NCBI RefSeq assembly: GCF_004001065.1
Contig: NZ_BIML01000006.1
Coordinates: forward strand, 186,001-250,000
Direction of reading: 5' to 3'
Length of the DNA stretch: 64,000 bases
From: Paenibacillus xylaniclasticus
GTDB lineage: Bacteria > Bacillota > Bacilli > Paenibacillales > Paenibacillaceae
Shown: piece by piece, positions 33,594-41,561 of the stretch
How positions within the stretch are numbered: position 1 is the first letter of the stretch
How the letters are laid out: each line of letters starts with the position of its first letter
Program-made: the position numbers and the translations under genes
The notes under the pieces: model-generated
Told to the model about the DNA's origin: nothing
What the model saw: the letters and a program-made list of their open reading frames with translations, nothing else
Database searches by the model: none

Positions 33594-34488
33594 GCTCGCC
33601 ACCTACCGTTCGTATGAAGATTTCGTTAAGCGTCGGCTGCATCAGCTCGAACCGTTCAATATCCGCTTGCTGCAGCGCATGATGAAGAATCAGCTTCGCC
33701 GCCTGCTCGGAAGCGATCCCGATCTCCGTCACGTTCTCCTGCTTCGTCACATATCGCACGCCTTCCAGCTGCTCTAATCCCGTCACTTCGCGGCTCGTCG
33801 CCAGCATCACTCTCTCGCGCGGATAGCGGCTCTTGATCGTCTTAATGTCACCCTGCACGACCGGATTGGAGCGATGCATAATTGTAATGTTGCGGCACAA
33901 CTCCTCAACATGCTCCATCCGGTGTGTCGAGAATAGAATAGTCTTGCCGTTATCGCGCAGCTCCTTGACCGCTGACTTCAACAACTCGACATTAACAGGG
34001 TCCAGACCGCTGAATGCCTCGTCCAGAACTAAAATTTGCGGATCGTGAATGACGGCGGCGATGAACTGAATCTTCTGCTGATTGCCCTTCGACAGCTCCT
34101 CAACCCGCTTATCGTAATATTCCGGCACCTCGAACTGCTCCAGCCATCGTCTTAAGCTCTGCTCTGCTGCCTTCTTGCTCATTCCTTTAAGCTGCGCCAG
34201 ATAGATCAACTGCTCATTCACTTTCACCTTCGGATACAGCCCGCGCTCCTCCGGCAAGTAGCCGAGATTGCTCAGCTGCTCCTTGCTGTACGGCTGACCG
34301 TTATATCGTATGCTTCCTTCATCCGGATAGATCAGGCCGAGCACCATCCGCATTGTCGTCGTTTTGCCTGCGCCGTTCGCACCGAGCAGCCCGTAAATCT
34401 CTCCCTGCTCTACGTTGAAGGACAGTCCATTAACCGCTGTCTTATCACCATATTTTTTATAGATCCTTTCGACTGATAGGGGGTTCAT
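33586..34488 (-). CDS. ABC-2 transporter ATPase (NatA-like)
   Basis: A 300-residue ATPase: Walker A GANGAGKTT, Q-loop LPEERGLYPKV (the EERGLY Q-loop is typical of NatA-like/ABC-2 drug exporters), signature LSKGNQQK, Walker B ILVLDEAFSGLD and FSTHRM. ATG 34488 overlaps the previous stop as ATGA. It energises the permease encoded next. LSKGN instead of LSGGQ is normal for this subfamily. Confidence 0.92.
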   Translation of the reverse strand: MNPLSVERIYKKYGDKTAVNGLSFNVEQGEIYGLLGANGAGKTTTMRMVLGLIYPDEGSIRYNGQPYSKEQLSNLGYLPEERGLYPKVKVNEQLIYLAQLKGMSKKAAEQSLRRWLEQFEVPEYYDKRVEELSKGNQQKIQFIAAVIHDPQILVLDEAFSGLDPVNVELLKSAVKELRDNGKTILFSTHRMEHVEELCRNITIMHRSNPVVQGDIKTIKSRYPRERVMLATSREVTGLEQLEGVRYVTKQENVTEIGIASEQAAKLILHHALQQADIERFELMQPTLNEIFIRTVGGEHE

Positions 34489-35390
34489 GCATACGCTCCT
34501 CTCCGCATTAAAGCGTGCAAAATGTCATCCAGCGACAGCGCCTGCCTCGTACTGATGCGATAACCCATTTCGTGCAGCGCACCTTCCGTCAGCTCCGCAT
34601 TCTCCGTTACGATGCGTACCATCCCGCCGCCTGCTGGCTCCGCTTCAACGACGGCCGGCCACGACGATGGAGAAGCCGACGAGACGGATTTATCTCCCGG
34701 CGTGACGAATAGCACTTGCCAACGCTGGAACAGCTCATCCTTCTCGAACTTGCCGAGCACCTGACCGCGAACCATGAAGACGATATAATCGGCAAGTCGT
34801 CTTACTTCATCTACAATATGAGAGGCCATTAGTATCGTCCGATTCCCCGGCTCCATATATCGATGAAGCAGCTCGATCATCGACCTCCAAGCGATGGGAT
34901 CAAGGCCTGACGACGGCTCATCAAGCAGCAGCAGCTTCGGCTTATGAGCCATGACAAGCGCTAATTCGAATTTGCGCCGCATCCCTTTGGACATTTTACC
35001 CAGCTTGAGAGAGTCATCTATCTCGAAGCGCCTAAGCAAATCCTGATACAAATTCACGTCCCAATCCGGATACCACTGCCGCACGAATGCCGCCTTCTCC
35101 GAACCGCGCAAATACTCATCCTCTTTGCTCGAATCTTCAGGCAAATATCCGATCTGCCGCTTCCATTCCCGGTCATCTCCTTCTCCGACCTTACAGCCTA
35201 GTACGGTTAAGCTGCCCGCATTCGGCTTAGCCAGATCGAGAAGCAGACGAAACGTCGAGCTTTTGCCCGAGCCATTCGGTCCGACAATCGCAGTTACGAA
35301 CCCTTCCGCAATGTCCAGGTCGATCGGTCCCAACCGAAAATGCGGATGATGCTGTTCTACGCCGCTTATCGTAATCGCATTCGCTTCCAT
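34485..35390 (-). CDS. ABC transporter ATPase associated with the GntR regulator
   Basis: A 301-residue ATPase with Walker A GPNGSGKSS, Q-loop YLPEDS, signature MSKGMRRK, Walker B LLLLDEPSSGLD and ASHIVDE. The EDSSKEDEYLRG region and length fit the YtrB-like/Ecs-like ATPases that pair with GntR/YtrA. ATG 35390 has AAGGAG at 8 bases; ATG 35396 overlaps the gntR stop but has poor spacing. Its permease may be the 239-residue membrane protein two genes upstream. Confidence 0.9.
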   Translation of the reverse strand: MEANAITISGVEQHHPHFRLGPIDLDIAEGFVTAIVGPNGSGKSSTFRLLLDLAKPNAGSLTVLGCKVGEGDDREWKRQIGYLPEDSSKEDEYLRGSEKAAFVRQWYPDWDVNLYQDLLRRFEIDDSLKLGKMSKGMRRKFELALVMAHKPKLLLLDEPSSGLDPIAWRSMIELLHRYMEPGNRTILMASHIVDEVRRLADYIVFMVRGQVLGKFEKDELFQRWQVLFVTPGDKSVSSASPSSWPAVVEAEPAGGGMVRIVTENAELTEGALHEMGYRISTRQALSLDDILHALMRRGAYA

Positions 35391-35392
35391 CG

Positions 35393-35785
35393 TCATCTCT
35401 CCTTCCATCGTTCGTCCAATACTTGAGCCATAATTTGCTGCATCTCTTCGCGCGTCAGCTGTACCCTCATGCCGGCATCAACCGCCGCCTCCACCGCCTC
35501 AATGACGGATGACGTCCGCTGCCTGTCGCGGTCTTCTTCTTGCACGGTTGCGACGAACGTCCCTGTCCCTTGACGGGTTCGAAGCAGTCCCTCCGACTCC
35601 AGATCCTGATACACACGCCTTACGGTAATGACACTGCATTTCAACATTTGCGCAAGCTCTCGAATCGATGGAAGCAGCGTCCCTTCCGCTAATTGACCGC
35701 TCACAATCAAGGCGCGAAGCTGAACTTCTATCTGGTGATATAGCGGCTCCGGACTACTCTCATTTATATTAATTGGCAGCCACAC
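35393..35785 (-). CDS. GntR-family repressor (YtrA subfamily)
   Basis: A 130-residue winged-helix repressor: PLYHQIEVQLRALIVSGQL, then LPSIRELAQMLKCSVITVRRVYQDLESEGLLRTRQGTGTFV, without the effector domain of larger GntR proteins, the YtrA layout. It starts with GTG 35785. YtrA proteins repress ABC operons induced by cell-wall antibiotics. The gene lies in the middle of the operon; palindromic sites stand at the operon promoter (38758-38808), so autoregulation is likely. Confidence 0.92.
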   Translation of the reverse strand: MWLPININESSPEPLYHQIEVQLRALIVSGQLAEGTLLPSIRELAQMLKCSVITVRRVYQDLESEGLLRTRQGTGTFVATVQEEDRDRQRTSSVIEAVEAAVDAGMRVQLTREEMQQIMAQVLDERWKER

Positions 35786-35833
35786 ACTTACACCTTCTTT
35801 GTCATCTTCTATTGACCGATCATTCCATTTCGC

Positions 35834-36553
35834 CTAGCGGGAATAGCTTCTGACCTTCAGCCTCATGCTTGTAAAAATATAGACGAGCAATATTAAGATT
35901 ACTCCGAATAGGAGCGAACCCGCCGTGTACCACCAATTCCCATGTTGAAGCTCTCGGATGACGCCGAACGTAACCGATTGCTTCTCATTGTACAGAACAT
36001 AACCCGTCCCAAAATATAACAAGAGGTATAGGAAGGACCACAACGTATACGTTTTGCCTGAGAAGCCCTGCTCTAAGAACGTATACGTCCCCGCAATTCC
36101 TGCTGAGTAACCGAACCAGAACAATACGAATCCGATATACGTACCGATGTCCAGTTCTCCACGCAGCGTATCCGATATCGCGTATAACGCGATAAAGTAA
36201 ACGGCTTGACCAAGAGCCAGCGTCCCCATCAATTGAATAAGACGCCCGGCAACAATCTGCCTAACCGAAATCGGCAGAGTGCGCAAACTTATAATTCTAT
36301 TCGTGAACGAATTTTCCCGCCATGCTCTCATTATCGTCCGGTTCATCGGAAATCCAAGTATCGGCAATAAGGCAAGATGAAGCGTGTCGACCGTCCAGCT
36401 CATCTTCAATGTATCGGGATCATTCATATTATTAAAAAATGAGTAGACAATCATCAGCAAATAGCAGATGAAAAGAAGCATGATCATCATACCGATTCGT
36501 TCCCTGCGCCACTCAAATTTTGCAAGACTCCATGCGCCCCGCCAACCATTCAT
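35834..36553 (-). CDS. ABC-2-like membrane subunit
   Basis: A 239-residue protein with about six hydrophobic helices (MMIMLLFICYLLMIVYSFF, TLHLALLPILGFPM, GTLALGQAVYFIALYAI, YIGFVLFWFGYSAGIAGTY and others). It lacks the large extracellular loop of NatB, so it is a different class of permease, as in YtrC/D-type units. GAGGAG lies 8 bases before ATG 36553. It lies between the NatB-like permease and gntR. Confidence 0.8.
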   Translation of the reverse strand: MNGWRGAWSLAKFEWRRERIGMMIMLLFICYLLMIVYSFFNNMNDPDTLKMSWTVDTLHLALLPILGFPMNRTIMRAWRENSFTNRIISLRTLPISVRQIVAGRLIQLMGTLALGQAVYFIALYAISDTLRGELDIGTYIGFVLFWFGYSAGIAGTYTFLEQGFSGKTYTLWSFLYLLLYFGTGYVLYNEKQSVTFGVIRELQHGNWWYTAGSLLFGVILILLVYIFTSMRLKVRSYSR

Positions 36554-36605
36554 ATGACCGACTCCTCATCATACACGAATGTATATCTCTTCCTTTAGAC
36601 TTGGA

Positions 36606-37814
36606 CTAAGCCTCTCTTGTCAACTTGATAATATCCGAGAACTTCGTCTTCTCTGCATAACGCATAACTCCGCTCGCATAGAGTCGGTTCGTGAAGAAGC
36701 TCAGAATACCAATCGTTACTGCAATTTCAGCAATCGTGATCACGAGCTCCAGTGCACCCGCCTCACCCATGACCATTCGCGAGAATGTCACCATCGGAGA
36801 GAACATCGGAATATACGAAGCGACAACGACCGTGAACGAGCTTGGATCGGCCATACACTTCACCGACAGGAAGAACGCCACCATCAACAGTACGTAAAGC
36901 GGAGCTGTTACAGAGTTCATATCTTCAATCCGGCTTACCATCGATGCCAGCGCAGCGTACATAATCGCATACAGCGAATAGCCGAGTATGAAGTACACAA
37001 CCAAGAAGACGAACAGCTTCACTGTCACGATTGATATATCAATCGGCAAACCGAAAACCGTCATTTGCTCGCCGACCCAACCCATTTCGCGTGCTGTCAA
37101 ATATCCTGCCGCTATGATCGCGATCTGTGTCAGTCCAGCCACCATCGAGGAGAGAACCTTCGCATACATCATTGTCGTTGGCTTAACCTTCGTAATCATG
37201 ACCTCCATCACGCGCGATACTTTCTCACCCGCGATGCTCAAACCAACCATCTGACCGTACATCATAATGAACAAATACATCAGGAAGGAAAAGAAGTACA
37301 CCAGACCCATCGCATCCGTCCGATTCAAGCTTTCTTCTTGTATCTCAATCTGCGCAAGCAGCGCTTGGGCTGCATCGGCAGCAATATTTTTCTCTTCCGT
37401 AACATGAACGATATACTGCATATTCAACTCGTTCTTAATGACCGCCAGCGCATCCAGATCAGGAAATTGGCTGTATGTATAAGCGATCGTCGGCATCCCG
37501 TTCGATTCACCTATCACGACGACGCCATCTATGTCGCCATTCTTCACTTCCTCCTTGCTCGCTTCCAGCTCACCGCTGTCAATTGCCGTAAGCTCTACGA
37601 TATCCGATTGCTCATTGATTCCGTCAATATCCAGCTTGTATTCACTCGATTCGGACAGCAGCTTCAAGTTAAGCTTTGAATCGTCACTCATATAATGCGC
37701 AGCGACAAAAACGCCAACGACGAGCAGAAACATTACAACAGCCATAATTTTAAACGCTTTAGAGCGATAGCTTTCCTTCAGATGAAATTGAAATACTGTT
37801 AAGAACGGTTTCAT
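36606..37814 (-). CDS. ABC-2 type permease (NatB-like), first copy
   Basis: A 402-residue permease of the same layout as the one at 32274: N-terminal helix (IMAVVMFLLVVGVFVAAHYM), extracellular loop, then five or six C-terminal helices; MEVMITKVKPTTMMYAKVL is the coupling segment. The two permeases are related but diverged. ATG 37814 lies 7 bases after the ATPase stop and is preceded by GGGTG. Confidence 0.9.
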   Translation of the reverse strand: MKPFLTVFQFHLKESYRSKAFKIMAVVMFLLVVGVFVAAHYMSDDSKLNLKLLSESSEYKLDIDGINEQSDIVELTAIDSGELEASKEEVKNGDIDGVVVIGESNGMPTIAYTYSQFPDLDALAVIKNELNMQYIVHVTEEKNIAADAAQALLAQIEIQEESLNRTDAMGLVYFFSFLMYLFIMMYGQMVGLSIAGEKVSRVMEVMITKVKPTTMMYAKVLSSMVAGLTQIAIIAAGYLTAREMGWVGEQMTVFGLPIDISIVTVKLFVFLVVYFILGYSLYAIMYAALASMVSRIEDMNSVTAPLYVLLMVAFFLSVKCMADPSSFTVVVASYIPMFSPMVTFSRMVMGEAGALELVITIAEIAVTIGILSFFTNRLYASGVMRYAEKTKFSDIIKLTREA

Positions 37815-37821
37815 CGTTCGA

Positions 37822-38712
37822 TCACCCAACCCTTTCAATAAAGATTTGATGCAAAGAAGGCTCTTGAACGGAGAAGCTTCTAAGCGTTATATTTTGCTGC
37901 TCCAGCTGTTTAATGACGTCAAGCGCTCGTTCTGCGTTTTGTACTTGAGCCGTATATACGTTGTTCTTCCGTTCGAACGTTACTTGCAGACGGTTCAGAC
38001 AAGGCGCTAAATCCTGCTCGCTCTCCAGCTTTACGTTCTTATAACCGTAATTTTCTTTAATCTCGTTCAGCTTACCGGAGAGGACGATTTGTCCTTTCTT
38101 CATCATGACGACGTTCTCACAGAACTGCTCAATCTGCTCCATCCGGTGGCTCGATAGAATAATCGTCTTATTGTCCGCGATCAACTGTTCAATAACACTG
38201 CTCAACATCTCGGCATTGACCGGGTCGAGACCGCTGAACGGTTCGTCGAGTATAATAAAATCCGGATCGTGCAGCAGTGTACCAATTAGCTGCACCTTCT
38301 GAGAATTACCTTTCGACAGCTCGCCTGCCACCTTGCCTCGGTATTCGTTCATCTCAAGCCGTTCAAACCAGTAATCGATTGCGGAATCGATCGCCTTCTT
38401 GCTCATACCCTCGAGTTGGCCGAAGTAACGAAGCTGCTCCACCACTTTAATCTTCGGATACAATCCGCGTTCTTCCGGCAGGTACCCGAATTTGATCTCA
38501 CTCCGATTAAGCGGCTTGCCCTCCCACCATATCTCTCCGCTCGTCGGCTGTACGAGCCCGAGCAGCATCTTCAGTGTCGTTGTCTTGCCAGCCCCGTTGC
38601 GTCCGAGCATCCCGAGCACTTGTCCCTTCGGCAGCTCCAGATTCATGTCGTTCACCGCAACGATATCTTTATACTTCTTGTACAAATGCTTGATCTGCAG
38701 TGCCATATCCAT
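37822..38712 (-). CDS. ABC-2 transporter ATPase (NatA-like), first gene of the operon
   Basis: A 296-residue ATPase: Walker A GRNGAGKTT, Q-loop LPEERGLYPKI, signature LSKGNSQK, Walker B FIILDEPFSGLD and LSSHRM. It is the partner of the next permease. GGAGG lies 4 bases before ATG 38712 and 10 before ATG 38706, so either may be used. It opens a seven-gene operon (38712 to 32274), whose promoter carries two palindromes. Confidence 0.92.
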   Translation of the reverse strand: MDMALQIKHLYKKYKDIVAVNDMNLELPKGQVLGMLGRNGAGKTTTLKMLLGLVQPTSGEIWWEGKPLNRSEIKFGYLPEERGLYPKIKVVEQLRYFGQLEGMSKKAIDSAIDYWFERLEMNEYRGKVAGELSKGNSQKVQLIGTLLHDPDFIILDEPFSGLDPVNAEMLSSVIEQLIADNKTIILSSHRMEQIEQFCENVVMMKKGQIVLSGKLNEIKENYGYKNVKLESEQDLAPCLNRLQVTFERKNNVYTAQVQNAERALDVIKQLEQQNITLRSFSVQEPSLHQIFIERVG

Positions 38713-38757
38713 TCATCCTCCATGACATCTAGAATGTCTATATTTGATTAAACATTG

Positions 38758-38774
38758 TATATACAGTGTATATA
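38758..38774. promoter_or_regulatory. Operator-like palindrome 2 of the ABC-2 operon
   Basis: TATATAC (38758-38764) and GTATATA (38768-38774) with a 3-base centre, downstream of the start point on the minus strand. Confidence 0.55.
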
Positions 38775-38784
38775 ATGTGTGCTT

Positions 38785-38808
38785 ACTGTGTATATCTTTA
38801 TACACAGT
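38785..38808. promoter_or_regulatory. Operator-like palindrome 1 of the ABC-2 operon
   Basis: ACTGTGTATA (38785-38794) and TATACACAGT (38799-38808), perfect 10-base arms around a 4-base centre. It overlaps the -10 and the start point, an ideal place for repression by the operon's GntR protein. Confidence 0.7.
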
Positions 38809-38834
38809 ATAATCACACTAGGGATGACTGTCAA
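38806..38834 (-). promoter_or_regulatory. Promoter of the seven-gene ABC-2 operon
   Basis: On the minus strand TTGACA (38834-38829), 17-base spacer, TATACT (38811-38806). Near-consensus, with palindrome 1 over the -10. Confidence 0.82.
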
Positions 38835-38858
38835 TATACCCCATTCAACTTTTTCCAC

Positions 38859-38912
38859 AAAAAAAGATCTTTCTCGAACAGGCCGCTTACGCGCCTTCCA
38901 AGAAAGATCTTT
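38859..38912 (-). terminator. Intrinsic terminator of the DUF420 gene
   Basis: AAAGATCTTTCT (38863-38874) and AGAAAGATCTTT (38901-38912) pair perfectly; T follow on the minus strand. 26 bases past the stop of the gene at 38939. Confidence 0.88.
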
Positions 38913-38938
38913 CTTCATACTTATTCAACCTTATATCT

Positions 38939-39400
38939 CTAGCCAAAAATCGCATCTAATACAGGTTTCGTGTGTCCGCCTGGGTACATTACGTACAGCA
39001 GGACGTATACGGCAACTCCTGTAACCGCTGTAACGAACCAAATGACGGACGTGACACGTCCCCATTTGCGATGCTTTGCATACTTCGCCCTATAGCCGAG
39101 CGTCAACGTCGTAATACCAAAAACAGCCGCCACAGTTGCCAGCGTAATATGAAAGATCAAGAATACGAAATAATACGGCTTCAGACTGTCCGGCCCGCCC
39201 CATTCCGTATTGCCGACGAAGATCGTTCTGCTCATGTAGACAATAAAGAATATCGTTGCGGCTACGGCCGCCCAGAACATTACTTTCTTGTGCGCCTCCA
39301 AATTGCGTTTGATCGCAAGCCGCCAGCCAATCGCGACAAGAATCGCACTTATTACAATAAATGTCGTGCTGATGGTCGGAAAAATACTGTACAGATCCAT
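38939..39400 (-). CDS. ctaM: DUF420 / CtaM-type cytochrome oxidase maturation protein
   Basis: A 153-residue protein with four hydrophobic helices and the DUF420 pattern (HKKVMFWAAVAATIFFIVYM, FHITLATVAAVFGITTL, KYAKHRKWGRVTSVIW, TGVAVYVLLYVMYP). In S. aureus the DUF420 protein CtaM is needed for the aa3-type oxidase; the gene here lies behind ctaG and the ctaCDEF operon, which fits. GAGGTGG precedes the ATG. It is last of the cluster. Confidence 0.85.
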   Translation of the reverse strand: MDLYSIFPTISTTFIVISAILVAIGWRLAIKRNLEAHKKVMFWAAVAATIFFIVYMSRTIFVGNTEWGGPDSLKPYYFVFLIFHITLATVAAVFGITTLTLGYRAKYAKHRKWGRVTSVIWFVTAVTGVAVYVLLYVMYPGGHTKPVLDAIFG

Positions 39401-39488
39401 TCTGCTTCCACCTCACTGGGTTATGTAGAGGGCTGCGGCTGTTCGTTCGCTGCCGCAAAGCCATTCAAAACTATGATGATTCAAATTA

Positions 39489-40394
39489 TTAGGTGCCGTT
39501 TGCTGGATTCGGCTCCGCCTTCGGCGCATCGTCATCGGCGTGCTCACGCTTGAACCAATGGAAGAAAATATAAGCGAGTATCGCGCCATACATTACTTCC
39601 TGGATCAGCTTCATTACAATTCCGCCCGTCTGCTGGTCCTCGAGCGGCCCTAGCAGCTTGAAAAATTGCGGCCCGCCTACCTGATCGAGCAAATACGACG
39701 GATCTCCAGCGACGCAGTATCCCATCATTTTAACCCATGTAGTCGGATCATTATAGGCGTCATATAATGGCGACCCTGCAAATATAATGAGCGCGCACGC
39801 TGGTGTCAGCAGCGCACCATTCGCGAACACATAAGCCATCTTCCGTACATCGGTAAGCCGGCTCCATTCCGGAACAGGTGAGAACACTTGTATCCACATC
39901 ATGAACGATGTTACGATCAGCACCACGTAGAACAGTCGGTGGATGGTATAATGAGTCATGACATAGTCGTGTACAAGCGGAATATGGTAGAGTGAGAACA
40001 CCATATTGAACAGCACGAGACAAAAGATCGGATGCATTAAAAGTTTCAACTTGCCCCACAAGCTCCATCTAAACATTAGCCGCCACATGAAAGAGGTCGA
40101 GCCTGCCAGCACAAGCGGCGGTACGATCAAGTAAGACAACGACATGTTCAGCATATGGAACGAGAACATCATATGACCGAGCAAGCTGAGCGGCCCAGCC
40201 TGTGCCAGATAGAAAAGGAACGCGGCAGTTAAGAACGTGAACTTCTGCCAACCGCTTGCGGCCTCTTCATGCGGTGCATGCGTGCGTCGATACGGCCCGT
40301 CCACATATAAGTAGAGAATGACAACCGCCGCCATCCCGAACAAAAATAACGGACTCCACACTTCTCTGAACGAAAAATATTGCAAGCCGAGCAT
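39489..40394 (-). CDS. ctaG: Cytochrome c oxidase assembly factor CtaG
   Basis: A 301-residue CtaG of the Bacillus caa3 type (not the Cox11 type), required for copper-dependent maturation of subunit I. Seven hydrophobic helices with the conserved His/Met segments (GHMMFSFHMLNMSLSYLIVPP, YHIPLVHDYVMTHYTIHRLFY, HWFKREHADDD). GAGAGGGG precedes ATG 40394. It is separated from ctaF by a terminator, so it may have its own promoter or depend on readthrough. Confidence 0.93.
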   Translation of the reverse strand: MLGLQYFSFREVWSPLFLFGMAAVVILYLYVDGPYRRTHAPHEEAASGWQKFTFLTAAFLFYLAQAGPLSLLGHMMFSFHMLNMSLSYLIVPPLVLAGSTSFMWRLMFRWSLWGKLKLLMHPIFCLVLFNMVFSLYHIPLVHDYVMTHYTIHRLFYVVLIVTSFMMWIQVFSPVPEWSRLTDVRKMAYVFANGALLTPACALIIFAGSPLYDAYNDPTTWVKMMGYCVAGDPSYLLDQVGGPQFFKLLGPLEDQQTGGIVMKLIQEVMYGAILAYIFFHWFKREHADDDAPKAEPNPANGT

Positions 40395-40564
40395 CTTAAA
40401 CCCCTCTCATAGGTTCAGCCGTTATGACAACTTTCAGCCGGATATGCGGGAACAAGCCTAGTATAGCATAAGCATTTCCCAACTCCTACCCAGACAACGA
40501 TGCTCGCACCGTGTACCGGGTAGGAGTTCATCAATTTGTCAAAGGAACAGCCCTTAACGTATGC

Positions 40565-40593
40565 AAAAAAGGAGGACCACAAGGATCCTCCTT
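40565..40593 (-). terminator. Intrinsic terminator of ctaCDEF
   Basis: AAGGAGGA (40569-40576) and TCCTCCTT (40586-40593) pair perfectly; six T follow on the minus strand. It lies 25 bases after the ctaF stop and separates it from ctaG. Confidence 0.85.
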
Positions 40594-40617
40594 AGCCTTA
40601 TTAGCCTTGCTTCGCCA

Positions 40618-40935
40618 TTACCACCAAGCCCAGTATTCAGCCATGATAACCATCGTGAATACGATGACGACACCTGTCAGAATACCAATGATTGGAAATG
40701 CATGACCGCGGTCCTTCATATGCATCCAGAAGCCCATCTGAACGAACACTTGAATACCCGCCATCACCAGAAGAATGAAAATGATGAACGATGCGTTGAT
40801 CTCGCCGCCCATCACGGCAGCGAATGCGATCAATGTCAGAAACATCGACAAGAGATAAGCAACGATGTGCTTGCGCGGACCTTCGTGCTTATGGCGTTTC
40901 TTCGTCTCTTCCGCAGCGGAATGGTTTGCAGCCAT
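40618..40935 (-). CDS. ctaF: Cytochrome c oxidase subunit IV (CtaF)
   Basis: A 105-residue subunit with three helices (VAYLLSMFLTLIAFAAVM, SFIIFILLVMAGIQVFVQM, IIGILTGVVIVFTMVIM) and the HMKD motif of small subunit IV in caa3/aa3 oxidases. It starts 4 bases after the ctaE stop. Confidence 0.93.
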   Translation of the reverse strand: MAANHSAAEETKKRHKHEGPRKHIVAYLLSMFLTLIAFAAVMGGEINASFIIFILLVMAGIQVFVQMGFWMHMKDRGHAFPIIGILTGVVIVFTMVIMAEYWAWW

Positions 40936-40939
40936 TGAC

Positions 40940-41560
40940 TTAGCCCACCTTTCCCATCAGATAGACGACCGTGAAGATGAACACCCACACGACGTCGATA
41001 AAGTGCCAGTACATACCAGCTACATAAATCTTCGGAGCCGTGACGACGTTAAGCCCTTTCTTCAAGACCTGACCGATCAAGATGCTGATCCAGAGAACAC
41101 CGAACGCTACGTGTCCACCGTGGAAGCCAACAAGCGTATAGAACGATGAACTGAACGCACTTGTTGTAAAGCCATGGCCTTCATGAACATATTCATAGAA
41201 CTCGTAAATCTCCAATCCTAAGAAGCCGAGACCGAATATTACCGTAATCGCCAGCCACCAGAGCATAGCGGATTTCTTGCCTGCATGCATCGCTTGAATT
41301 GCGAATACGCTCGTCAAGCTGGATGTAAGCAGGATGAACGTTGCAATCGCAACCGTCGACAAGCTGAACAATTCGTTCGCTGTCGGATTGCCCTCACCTA
41401 CTTGATCGCGGAGGGCGAGGAATGCGGAGAACAGCGTACCGAACAATACCGTTTCCCCGCCAAGGAACAGCCAGAAGCCAAGCACTTTATTGCGGCCTTC
41501 CAGCGTTGCCTTCTCAGGCTCATGCGGAAGTTGGCCGTCTGCGTGTGTATGTGCGCTCAT
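40940..41560 (-). CDS. ctaE: Cytochrome c oxidase subunit III (CtaE)
   Basis: A 206-residue subunit III with five helices; ALRDQVGEG, GFTTSAFSSSFYTLVGFHGGHV and MYWHFIDVVWVFIFTVVY (conserved E/H signature) are typical. It starts one base after the ctaD stop and is translated with it. Confidence 0.95.
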   Translation of the reverse strand: MSAHTHADGQLPHEPEKATLEGRNKVLGFWLFLGGETVLFGTLFSAFLALRDQVGEGNPTANELFSLSTVAIATFILLTSSLTSVFAIQAMHAGKKSAMLWWLAITVIFGLGFLGLEIYEFYEYVHEGHGFTTSAFSSSFYTLVGFHGGHVAFGVLWISILIGQVLKKGLNVVTAPKIYVAGMYWHFIDVVWVFIFTVVYLMGKVG

Positions 41561-41561
41561 G

